Positions 1 to 12,300 of a stretch of DNA of 64,000 nt are shown piece by piece; within the stretch, counting starts at the first letter, position 1, and each line of letters opens with the position of its first letter. The position numbers and the translations under genes were made by a program. The stretch spans positions 21,948,650 to 22,012,649 of the forward strand of contig CM025853.1 of assembly GCA_003952965.2 (NCBI GenBank), given 5' to 3'. The stretch is from Morella rubra (Eukaryota > Streptophyta > Magnoliopsida > Fagales > Myricaceae). Under the pieces are notes generated by a model, which did no database searches, was not told the origin of the DNA, and saw only the letters and a program-made list of their open reading frames with translations.

Positions 1-1684
1 GTAAACACTTAACGAAAAATTTGAAGAACCCCAAGGAAATGGGTGAAATATAGAACAATCATTAACTTGATGCCATCTTGAAATAATTCACCATCAATAC
101 CCTGAAACTTGTTCATCATTGGCTTTGACCGCTAAAATAAGTTTTCGCAATCATAAGTTTTGTCCTAAGCTACCTTTCATTTTCTCTAAAGGGCGGCTCA
201 ATATTTTTGGGGTCTAGGCAAGTCATAAAAAATTAGGCCTTTTATTTTTTATTTTTAAAAATTAATAAATTTAAAATTAAACCATAAATTTGCTTCTTAC
301 CCTTTTAAATGCAAAATTACTAATTAAAGTTTTGTTTCAAGTTACCAATAAATAAGTTTCTATAGATAAAAATTGCTAAACCACTTAATCTAGTGATATT
401 ATTTTGAAAAGAGACATTGACGGTACTAGTTTCTAGGATGTATTTTTTTATTTTCAATTTTAATTTTATAAAACTAATTTTTAAATATTCCTATTTTTTA
501 AGCCTTTTATTAAATTTATCTGTTTTTTTTTCTTTCTCTTAATTTTAATTTTACTATAATATAGTACCTTCATAATTAATTTTTTTTTTTAATTTTACTA
601 TAATATAGGACCATAATAAAGGGATTCCTAATTAGTGAGGCCTTAGGCGATTGCCTCACCTGCTTACCCCTTTCATTAGCTCCTGAAACTCCAAGTCTTA
701 CTAAAAAAGATAAGTGCAAGGGAGATCACTAACAACCGGTAAGAAACGGATTGTTTGTGGCCATTTGGATTTTACTCGGCTCAACTTAAATTTTGATGCA
801 ATTCAACTAAAGAAAAACATTATACAAATTTTCCTAGAAATTACAAAAGGTTCATTAATTACATTTACTATTGTAATTTTTTCGAAGTAATTAAATTTAA
901 AAGGACTGTTAATCATAGAAGACCTCCAAAAATTTAAATTCCCAAATTTTTTAGATTTATACCCACTTCTAAATTCAGTTGATCCAGACTTGCAGTTGAA
1001 GCCATCTCATTGGGGCAACGTCGCGGGCAAGGATTAGTCAAAAAGTCATTGTTTTGGGGAAATTAAGGTCTGTATTTATGTCCATCTCTAATTATTGTGC
1101 CGGTCTGGTTTAGGGCCCGTGCATTGTCCAACCAACTGTACATGAGCCACATGCATTGGGTGCATGTAATAGTGTTTCAGCAAAAGAAAAAAAAAAAATT
1201 TATGGATTATGTTTCAGCAAAAAACAAAAAAACAAAAAAAAATGTATGGATTGTGTAGGGAAAACAGAATTTGATCACGTGTACCGAAGAAACTTCTGTA
1301 TTCTGTTTTGGTGGAGCTTTGCATAGGAGACAGAGTTTGGTGTGTTGACACGTGAGGATCTGAGTGGGGCCCAAATTAGAGCAGTTGGATTTGGGCAAAT
1401 CCACGAATCAGCCTTCCCCATATAGAACGTCTTCCTCTCTGCCTACCGGTCGCTTTCGTTTCTCCTCCTTATAACACGACGCGGTAAGACTGCCGAGGGG
1501 GTTAGAAAAAGTGGACCGAAACAGGAAAAAAGTTTCATCGTACGGGTACCCAAATTGGTATTCAGCTTCATTGGGAACGAGGAGAGAAAGGAAACAGGAA
1601 TACAATTCCCCACCCCCCCCCTCCAAATCTCTCGCTCGCTTCTCCCCATCTGGGTCCTAATTGGAAAACTCCTTTAAGGTGGCC
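1..1684. other. Upstream intergenic DNA and SPPL promoter region
   Basis: I see no coding gene here. Positions 190-660 are very AT-rich. They are bounded by phrases about shared AGGCCTTAGGCG-type and GGGCGGCTCAAT-type sequence that look like an old dispersed repeat, but no clean terminal repeats can be drawn. A short sequence, AATTTTACTATAATATAG, occurs twice near 545-607. The stretch from about 1400 to 1684 is less AT-rich and pyrimidine-rich, as expected for the promoter and 5' leader of the gene that starts at 1685. A weak TATA-like CATATAGAAC lies near 1419. Exact transcription start cannot be read from the sequence. Confidence 0.5.
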
Positions 1685-3289
1685 ATGAAGTCGAAGTCTT
1701 CTCGGCTCAATCCCCGCCTTCTGGCGCCTCTGATCCTCTTCGTTCTCATTGGTATCTCTTTTGTGGGCGCTGACGACGTCGAACAGGACGACGATGTTTC
1801 CCCCAAGTCTCCTTACTGCAACAATCCTTTCCAATTGGTAATTTTTTCTCAATCCGCCCTCCTCCCCCTCTTTCTCCTTTCTTGTAAACGAAATTTATTG
1901 GTTCGATTGGGGATACAATTGGAGATAGTCAGAGAAATTAAATGTAACATTCCTTTGATAAAGATTTTTGCTTTGTCTTCTGATTTTCGTGATGAGTATG
2001 TTAAATCTTAAGGTATTTGTTGGTGGCATCATATATTGGCTGTGGGAGTCAACCGCATTTTCTTTATAGGATACCGAACAGAATTGCTATTTGGCTTTGT
2101 TGGTGGTGAAGTGAATTACCAACTGCAGACGAAGGCATGCGCAAGTGTGGTCCGTTTTCCGAAAATGTTTTTCGTTTCATTACATGCTTAACTGGCTATG
2201 AAAGGATGTTCACCAGAAATTCGTAATTGTGCTGCGTGGGTTAACTTTGGAAGATTGTATTTCGGTATTCCTTCTTTGGCTGGAGGTCTGAATTGGAGCT
2301 TAACTTTTTGGTGCTCGTGTGTGCTTTAGTTAGGCAAAACATTATTATCGGGGTGGGATACATGGTTGTGTATATAGAAAGAACTAGCCAGATCATTGTA
2401 GCTTTAGTTCCTCCAATGATAATGAGAAAGGCGATAGGATATTAAACTATGCCATGTCATGCCAAATCATGAAAGGTGGATAATACAAATCATAGGATAA
2501 TCAAAAAGAGTATTACTTATGTGAAACTGAGGATCGAACAAAAGACATCAGAAACATCATTTTTCTGAAACCTGAAACCCATCGTTCTAGAGAGAGAGGC
2601 TACTCCTTCTCTATAGAACATTCCTCCTGTTTAGTGCCTGAACAGTCCTTTTTTTCCCTATGTAAAATGGCAAGAGATGCTTCTGCAACTCCTGTCATCC
2701 TCTTTCATACGCGCTGGAGCTTTTCCGGCTGGTTGGTACAGGTGTTTTGGTCGCTTTGGTGGGCTTTTTGGCTCTATTTCTGGTGGGATGCGTTGCCAGA
2801 TCTAACGGTTTTTTGCCGTCATTACGGGATGCACTGCTGAGTGGTGTTTCACTACCCTTGATAGTCCTCATCTAATGCCTCTGGCAACTGTATCTTTGGC
2901 ACATGAGGCTCCACGCGTCCCTTTGGGGGTGTGTGCATCTCATGCACAGTTAGATCTGGTGATTTGCAACGGTCTCTCCACTCATTTTGGGCGGGAGGTT
3001 ACTCCCTGTTTGTTGGCTTAAAGTTCTAAGATCTCAACGGGAAGCAGGACTGAGTTGCGGGTTGCATCCTTTCCTCTGGTGGATGGCATCTCGGCCACCA
3101 GCTCCAATGGCTTTGGGTTAGGATTCGGGCCTTCGGGTCCGCTTGTTGCTTGTGGTCTTTGACCCAATTTACTTTCTACGTAGGGCTTAAAGCTCCTTTG
3201 TCTAGGAACAGTCCCATGGGTGCCTTTCTGGTTTTTGGGCTTGCTTTGTACTTAACTTATTCATCAATGGCAGTTCCTCTTGAAAAAAC

Positions 3290-3332
<43 letters not shown>

Positions 3333-6300
3333 GAAAAATTGCTTCATTGATATCTGCATATAAGAGACGAAGATGAGGGAGAATTAGACTTCGATTTCAA
3401 AGTTCTGGGTAAATGCTGCTTATCTAATAGATGCAGGAATGATTATTTCCAGTGAAAAATGTCAATTTCATGGGTTGCTACAAATTTAGTTAAATGCTTT
3501 CCAATGGTACCCTTGAAGAAGAAGTGGCAGCTGTTTGAAGCTGCAGTCAAAGCCATTTGGAGAGTGTATTCCTGTGATGCTTGCCATGAATGCTTTGGTA
3601 GTTCTGAATTGTATGTTTGGTTAACTTTAGCTTTATGGGGCTTTCTGTGTGTTTTGATATCATTGGCGTCATTCTTATACTTATAAAACGAAGGAAAAAA
3701 GAAAAGAAAAAGAACCAGACTTGTCAATGGACTAATTCCAATTGGGAAAAGGAATTTGCCTTTAAAGTAGCAAAGCAGAATCACTGTTCACTGAAAAAGA
3801 TTCCTGTCCAAATTTGGCTTCAATGAGAATCAGTTTTGATTAACTATAAGTTGTAGTTTCTTGAAATATGTGTTTTGGGAAATCCTGCAACAGCGCAAAC
3901 ACTTACAAATGCGGCCAAATGATTGTATTGCACTTTTCACGTTTGGATGTGGTCCTAAAAGCAATGTCAAACAGGCCTGCCTATTCCAACATATCAACAA
4001 AGATATATTACTGCATAAATTTTTCATGTCTCTGGAGTAGCAAGATATTGAAATCATTTCTTACATACTGCAGTATCAAACTTATGAATCCATTCTTATT
4101 CCTAGTTATTTTGGGGAGGGGAGATGTTCTGTTTTTTTCTGTATTTCTGGGCGGAGGATGGATTCGTTGGGTATTACTTACTATTGGCTTCTGTTAGCCA
4201 AGGGTGATGGGAATATAAATGACCATTACATACAAACCAAACTTGAAATCTCATCAGGCCATTTTGATTTGCAGAAAAGACTAACATCATCAAGGAAGAA
4301 GAATTGAGATTAATAATGCAGTAGAAGCCTGGTATGGTTATGATCAGATTTGACAGTGTTTTTGGTGGTGTTAGATTTACATGTGAACTGTCGCATGCTT
4401 CAGAAAAAGTGATTAGAAGGTCCAGAGATACAGAGATTATAAAGTGGTCATTTGCCTGAAAAGAATCAGCATCCCAGGTTGGATTTGGATTCTCTTCAAG
4501 AAAGTTTTGATATCTTGGCCAAGCTCTAGGAGTCAGCATCAGCGATAATTTTAGGAAGCAATTAGGACAGTACCGGGTGATACTGAAAATGGGTCTCAAG
4601 CATGAGAGAGGAATTTTTTGTTCCAGGATTGGTTGCTTTGCTGTCTTTAGTTATTTCCTGATTTATCCTACCCCCAAGAAAGGAGGAATTATTAAGGTTT
4701 CATAGTAGGTGGTTCAAAGTTCAAACTCTTTTTATGATGTACTATAGTCATGAAGGGGATAAAGTCGAACGTTATTATTGTTGGCCATAATTTACATAAT
4801 CATTCTTTGTATGTTAAATTCCACATTTAAGGGAGTCTTGAGCCACATCTGAGGGGAGTACTAGTATATTGATTATTAAGTTTTTCACTTTGCATCAGTT
4901 TAGGGTAGTAATTACACAATGAAACAGGATATTTTCGGAAGAGTGTAGTGAGGCCAAAGATGTGGACGCATTGGGTGAAGGGTATCCTGTTGTGGTGAAG
5001 TGTGCTCATTGATCTAGTTCTTGGAAGCATATTAGGAGAAGTTGTGAACTAGCTTGAAATATAGCGGGTCTAATATATTGATGGTTGTCTCATTTGCTTT
5101 TGGCTCAATCTATGGTATGAGAGATTCTGTTGAAGCTTCTACTCCCTGAGTTATTATGCATGGTAGTCAATAGAGCTCCAACTATAGCGAAATATGTGTA
5201 TCTAGTTGGTAAGGCTTTGCAGGTCTTGTCCATCCCTTGTATACTTCCCATGCTCTAGGGCTCTACCCATTTTACATTTTCTTAATCATGAATGCATGTA
5301 TAGAACATAGGAAAAATGTAGTAATGATATATTAGCATTAATAATAGAAAATGCAAGAAAGAGGCACATTCCTTGTGCGTAGGAGGCATATGGTATGACT
5401 CACTTACAAATCTAAATAAACGTTGATAAAGCTAACTCCTAAAATCCAACAGTTCCAGGAAGTCAAGCATGTAATAAAAGAGAATTTAGTGTGCATCCAA
5501 GCATATAAAGTCATCTCAAAAGCAGAAGCCCCAACTCAAAAAGCAATACATCATGGCCATTGAAACTGTGATCATCATCCTCTGTATAGAACACCACATA
5601 AAACACAGGGGAATGGTTGCATATGTTCTCTATCTTGAACTTTTCTTGGGTTATGCCTAATAGGGTGGTTGTGGTGTTGAGATGTTGGAAGAGGAAGCTT
5701 GAAGACCCAACAGCCTTGGTGGTGTGGAGAATGATACCTTCCTGTATTTGGTGGTGTTTGTGGAGGAAAAGAAATAATCGTTGTTTTGAGAACCAAGAGT
5801 TATTGTTGGAGTGCCTAAAGAGTCAGCTGTTGCAGTCCCTTTTTCTTTCGACTAATGCTGTGTTGGGGTTTCTTTTTTTGGATATTTCTGATTTCTGTAG
5901 TTTTCTAGCTTGTATGCTTTAGATGTTCTCAGTACAGTCTTTTGTACTGTTAACTCTCTTTTATTTTAATAAAAATTTTTACTTATAAAAAAAAAAAAAA
6001 ATTCCTCTATCTGCTGTGAACTTAACCCCCCCCCCCCCCCCAAAAAAAAAAAGGGTTGAAGCTGCGAAAGGCAACAAAAGCTATTATCTACATTGGTAAA
6101 ATTACCGGCTCAGATGCGTTTAATATAACGTGAAATCTTTCAATCTTGTTAAAATCTTTTTTGGCAATTCCTTTCCAGCTTTAATAGGTGGCAAACAAAC
6201 TGATTTGATCTTTTACTGCATCTAAATCTTCCAGGTTAAGGTCAAGACATGGGTGGAGGGCACTGAAGGTGAAACTTATGTTGGGCTGAACGCAAGATTT

Positions 6301-9300
6301 GGGCCTCTATTGCCTTCTAATTCTGAAGAAGCCATAAGATTGTCCGCTGTGTTTTCAGATCCCGCAGATTGCTGTTCCAATTCTTCTTCACAGGTATTGA
6401 ATTGGTCGTCCTTGCTTAAACATGAATCAGCTTCTTATCTCTTAGACCTAAAGAATGCTGAAGTCTCGATTGAGTACCAATTGAACTTTTTGCTGTTGTG
6501 GGAAAACCTTGAAAACTTTCAAGACTTTGGAAAAGCTTTGAATACTTGGAGTTACTGGTATAGGGAGTGGTTAATCAATCAGGGTTGTATTTTGAGAATC
6601 TAAAATCAAAATACTTCATTACTAATTTGCTAAATCATTAAGTTAAGTTAATCTATCCTTTTTTTTTTTAGCTATTTGGATCTATTGCCTTGGCCCTACG
6701 TGGTGATTGTGACTTCACAACAAAGGCGGAAGTTGCACAATCTGGAGGTGCTGCGGCCTTGGTGGTGATAAATGACAAAGAAGGTTGAAATTTTAAAATG
6801 CATCTTTACACTTCATTATGCAGTCATGCTGATTAACACAGCTTTTGATCCAACGTAGGAAATTTTGAAATTTTTGTTGTTTTCCAAGTATAACCTCGCA
6901 TTTATTGATACAAAATTTCCAAGCTTCTCTTCTGGTATTTCTTAAATCTTTTAGGTGTTTTGTATGTCTGTGCTTAAATGGATTAGTGTAGAATTTAGAA
7001 GCTATTCCTCTCTTTAATGCTTTTGTGCCCAGCAGCCCTAATTACTGGTGATAAGTAATGGTCTCTCTTGTGCCTTAACATTATTGAGGCTTATTTATCT
7101 TTGTAAAGGGCGTTTGCTGTTGGCTAAATAAGAATATGTGCTGGGCTTGGGTTCTAGAAGATGCGAACCTGACTTCAAGTGCCATTTGAAATCTCTGAAA
7201 GCAGCTTACTTAGAATTGTTCGTAACTTGTAACTTAGTGTCTGTTCCTTTTGCGTTTTCTTCCTTTTCTGCTCTTTCTTGGTTGCTTGTTTCTTTTTTTG
7301 GTAAACATGTAATGTTCCTGCAGTCCATATATATATATTTTGTTTGATAAGTAATGTTCCTGCGGTCCATATCGGTTGAAACAAAGAATCAGACTCTTCC
7401 CATGATGACTATGACGTCTTTTATCATTTCTTCTCAGTAATTTCCTGTCCGGTTTTACTATCATTTCAGATCTTTACAAGATGGTCTGTTCTGACAATGG
7501 CACTGCTGTAAATATATCTATTCCTGTTGTGATGATTCCAAAGTCAGGAGGGGAAGCCCTTAACAATTCTCTTGCACATGGGCAGAAAGGTGAGGCCCTA
7601 AAATTTTCATTTCTAATGAGCTTTGTTATATTCATTGATGCATAGGTGAAGCTGGAAAGTGAGAAGTGGTATTTCCACTTTCAACATGAGAAGTAACATA
7701 GTCACAGTTTATGTCATATAAATGGTGGAAAGATGTGCATTATTTCTCTGTTTGAGAATGTATCATTTTGGCTATTAGAAAGTACATTAATTGATACTTC
7801 CTGAGGTAAAATCTACTCTGCAATTGATATCTGACATCACGGGAGTGAAAGTTTATGTTCTCACTATTGGAATGCTTGTGGCTAAAGATGCTTACTTCAT
7901 GGAAGTAATTGAGCGCTTTTATGGTTTGCATGGGGTAAGACATATTTGATCTAAGGGGCCCTGACGTTCGGATTCAGGAAGGCTCTTATTTTCAACATTT
8001 TATTTTTTCCATTATACCAACATTGTTACCCCAGTCTCTCCTTGCTACTGTAGAGAGGTCGCATACTTCTTAGTCTTAATGGCATTAAAATTTCAGAAAT
8101 GGAAAACATTGAATTCCTCTCTGCTTCTATCTTATAATTGCAGCAGCAACATCATTGAAGATGCTAGTCATCTGTTTCTTTAAAGGAATTGTGACAAAAT
8201 AAGTTTTTTTCAATCTTTGATATTCATTTATGGATTCTGTCTCTTGATCTCTCACAAACAGCGACATGCACACATGCGCTTGCAGACACAAACACATACA
8301 CCACCATTCAATCAGTGAGTATTCACCCAAGGAAGTGCTAGCTACATAGGCGCTATACTCTAAAAGGACTAGTCAATTTACGATTAGAGTTTCTTGAATC
8401 ACCTGTAAGATTCAATTCCACTTTGTTAGGAAATGATTTTGGACTATGCATTCAAGCAACCACAGAACTCCACACAATGTGAGAATTAACCAATCCAGTG
8501 TGTTACAGATTGTGTGTGTATTTTTATCTCCTAATAGATGAGGGTTCAAGTTGGTGAATTGTTAGGAACTACATAGGGTTCGGTGTTCATTTCAAACACC
8601 TCAAGGCAAGTCTGTAAGGTTTACCTCTTCTTCTAGCTGGTACAAAGTGCTGGAGATATTGAGAGAGCACTGAATTTGATGTTATCTCTACTGACTTTTG
8701 GCTAGCAATATGTATAAGCAGGGTGTGAATGATTTGCATGTGCATGGCATTAATTTAAACCTCGCTTCTATCTGTATTCACTATCTATGATCTGATGGGA
8801 TTGTTCTTTTGCATTAGTAAGCTTTGTTTTTATGTATGGTGGACATGTTGCTAATTTTGAATCCTCTTTTACAGTGGAACTTCTGTTATATTCTCCAAAA
8901 CGTCCAGTTGTAGACTTCTCAGTGGTGTTTTTATGGATGATGGCTGTTGGAACGGTTTTATGTGCTTCATGTTGGTCAGACTTTACTGGCGATCAGCCTA
9001 CTGATGAGCGATATAATGAACTATCTCCAAAGGTTTTCATGTTCAACCATCTATTCATTATCCCAAACTTAATTTCTGTACTTAAAGTTCAATTCCTGTC
9101 TCACAAATTTGTCTTGATCTTGGACAAGTAACCAATAGTTTCCTCTTTCAGATCCTCTTCAATCCCTTTCCTTCTCCCTGAATCCCCAAAACTGAAAGCC
9201 TAAATAGGAATATTTGCTGTAATTGTTTCCTGGTTCTTCTCAGGAAGCAGTAGTAATTTGCTGTGCTGTGCTCTATATCTCTTGGTGGATAGGAAATTAG

Positions 9301-12300
9301 TTGATAGCTTGGCATTTGCTTTTACTGTTGACCTTGAAAGAACCGGAACATAATCCTTTTATGTCCAAACACTTTGGAAATTAGAACACCTCAACTTAGA
9401 GTCACAGATGGATGAAAGTTCCAATCAAATTCTTGTTATTTTTGAGATTTTCTATTCAATTTTTTTCCCCATCATAATGGTTCCCCTTCTCTCTTTCCTC
9501 AAATCTCTAAATTATTTAGTCTTTGTTCGTTGTTCAATTATTGCATGTTTTATAGTGGTTAGAGAGAGGACTGTATGAATTGATTTGTATTTTCTTTCAA
9601 TGACTAGGAATCTTCCAATGTTGGAACAGTCAAAGACGATGCTGAGAAGGAAGTCCTTGACATCAGTGCCAAGGGTGCTGTATTTTTTGTCTTTACAGCA
9701 TCTGCATTTTTGGTGCTCTTATATTTTTCTATGTCATCCTGGTTTGTGTGGGTGCTGATTGTGCTTTTCTGCATCGGTGGTGTTGAGGTAAAGTAGTTCT
9801 TTTCAATGCTTGTAAATTTATAAATATATTAATTTTTGTTTTCTGGCTGAAAAACTAGATAGAAATTTCCATAAACCAGTTATCTCTTACTGTCTTGTGA
9901 TACTCAAACTTTTATGTTTTTGGCCAATATCATGCATTGCTTCGAGCTTATATCCCCTTAAAAGTGATTCTTCTTTGCTGTATTGGCTAGTTGGTGGTCA
10001 CATTAGTAGACCGTTTGGATGCCTTTCCACAGTTTAAACAGGAATATTAGACAAATTACACTTTGGGATGGGCGTGAGAAATTGTTCTTGAAACATATTC
10101 GAATAGATAATATCGTGGTAAGGGTGTAAGAAGCACCATTCGAATGGTAGCCAGACATAGTGTTTCGTTTAGAGTAGTGTTCAACTGCTACTTTGAATGT
10201 GGTCACAAAGTTGGACAAATGCTAGGATTTCTGATGTTTTGTGTTTATGTTTCTCAAATTTTTTCTGTAGTTTTAATATCTAAAGGGTCTAGGGTTTTAG
10301 AATAAACACATTGTATTCTTGGGAATTAGTCAATCGTATTATTGGAATAAAAATATCCTTTGACTTTGTTTCTTTTCACTCTCCCTGTGTGTTAAAGGAA
10401 TCAAAGAATGAAGAAACATCTTATTCTCTTTTTCCTCCTTTCACTTTGTTAACCACCATGGCCAACCTGTACCTTGTTGTCAACACCCTCGTCGACGAAA
10501 GTCCAGATGCTTGTGTCAATGATGTCATTGGATCAAGTTGAAAAAAGATGATCCTTAGTCATTCTTCTTTGTTATATATACATGCCTGGTTTTTGTGCAA
10601 TACAAATTATTTGTTAAAATGCATTCATGATGTCATGGTATGCTCTCTTGGTTGCGTAAATCAGATGGTTCATTTTTTATCTCACTTTTAAATTTCTTTT
10701 CCAGTTCCCTCAATGGTTCATTTTTTAAAACATCATCTTCCTCTATTAATTTATTGATTTATTTTTTCTGTTGTTGGAGAATACCCTATGATGTTCTAGT
10801 AGCTATTAATGCATAATTTGGTCATCTCTGATAATAACAAAAGAGGACGAATGTCATGCCCCCTAATTCAAAATCTCCAGTACAAGAATGTGATTGTCAT
10901 TTTCACGCCATGCCCAGCCCACTTCACCTGCCAATTCCTGTAAGAGTATGCCTGAGTATAGCGTAAAAGAATGTTTCCAAGCTAGGTTAGTTGAGTGGAC
11001 ATAGAGCTGACCTCCAATTTAGTTGGATCTAACACGGTTGAATTAAGTGAGTTAAGTTGTGTTAGCAAGTCCATGTCTTTTTGTTCCTGTCCTAGCAAAA
11101 CGTGAAAATAATTGAACTGCTTGGATTTTTCTTTTGGCTGAAGATTATCGATCTGTCTTTCTTTTGGGTTTGTATTGGTTCCTAGCACTGCTGCTATCAC
11201 ATCACTATTACGGTAAAATTATTTTATTGATAAACTTTCATGTCCTAACTAAATTAGTCTTTTGTTTTCAGGGAATGCATGCTTGTATAGTTGGCCTGAT
11301 GTCTCGGTAAACTTGATGTCTGCTTTTTTCTGTTTGGAAAAGCTATCAACTGGCGTTGAATTGATTTTCCATTGCTGCTCTTTATCTTCATTCTATCATT
11401 GTGCAGAAAATGCAGAAACTTTGGGCGAAAGACATTGGATTTGCCTCTTTTTGGGGAGGTTTCAGTATTCTCACTAGCAGTGCTATTTTTCTGTGTGGCA
11501 TTTGCAATTTTCTGGGCCGCTACTCGGAAGGCATCATATTCATGGATTGGTCAAGATGTTCTTGTAAGTTTGATTCAATACATATGTGGTGGGCTTTTCT
11601 TCTATTTTGTATGAAAGAAGAATGTGGTTCAACTCCCTTTTGCTTCTTTATTTGGTTGTCTTGTGTGATTGTTAGATGTGCAATATATCAGGCTAATGTA
11701 TTTTGTTTGAGTTTCTGCTCTGATGTTAGAACCCTTAACAAATTTCCTCATACATGTTGCTACATTTTTTTTTCTAATCCAGCCTTAATGAATCTTTTTT
11801 TCCGTGTTTTCTAAACATATTCATTATTTTTAGCAGTGGAGAAGTTCATCAATCCATATTAGACTCATTTAGTTCTTAGGCTGCATTTGTTTCGGCGTAA
11901 AATAAGGAAAATGAGAAAATATTTGCAAGGAAAACAAAACAAGTTTCAGTGTTTGGCTAACTCCTTGAAAATAAATATAGTGTTTGGTTGTCACTTGAAA
12001 ATTTAAAGAATATTTTGTGAGCTTGTTTAGTTTAATGTACCTTCTAAATTCAGAATAACAACCATATTAGAGGGATCTAGGCAGATACTTCCTCCAATGA
12101 TCCATTTGAGTTATCAAAGGCCCCAGTCAGGAAAGTTGTGCCTTTCTTACAAATTTGCCAATCAACAAATGAAGAGCTGTCTATAAAGCCTCGACTCATC
12201 AGAGCCTTTTTGCAACTTTATCTCAGCAAACTAATTGCGAAAATGTGGAATCGAAGTTCAAATGACACCGAGATATTAAAAATAATGAAAGCAGGTCCCA

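Larger units (their letters stand above)
1838..6234 (+). other. SPPL intron 1 (4.4 kb)
   Basis: This intron is the largest in the gene. It holds a putative retroposed segment (2555-3328) and a LINE 3' end (5580-6001), both described separately, plus a homopolymer junction of 16 C followed by 11 A at 6026-6052. The rest (1838-2550, 3340-5575) has only short open frames with no recognisable domain. I see no second gene in it. Confidence 0.7.
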
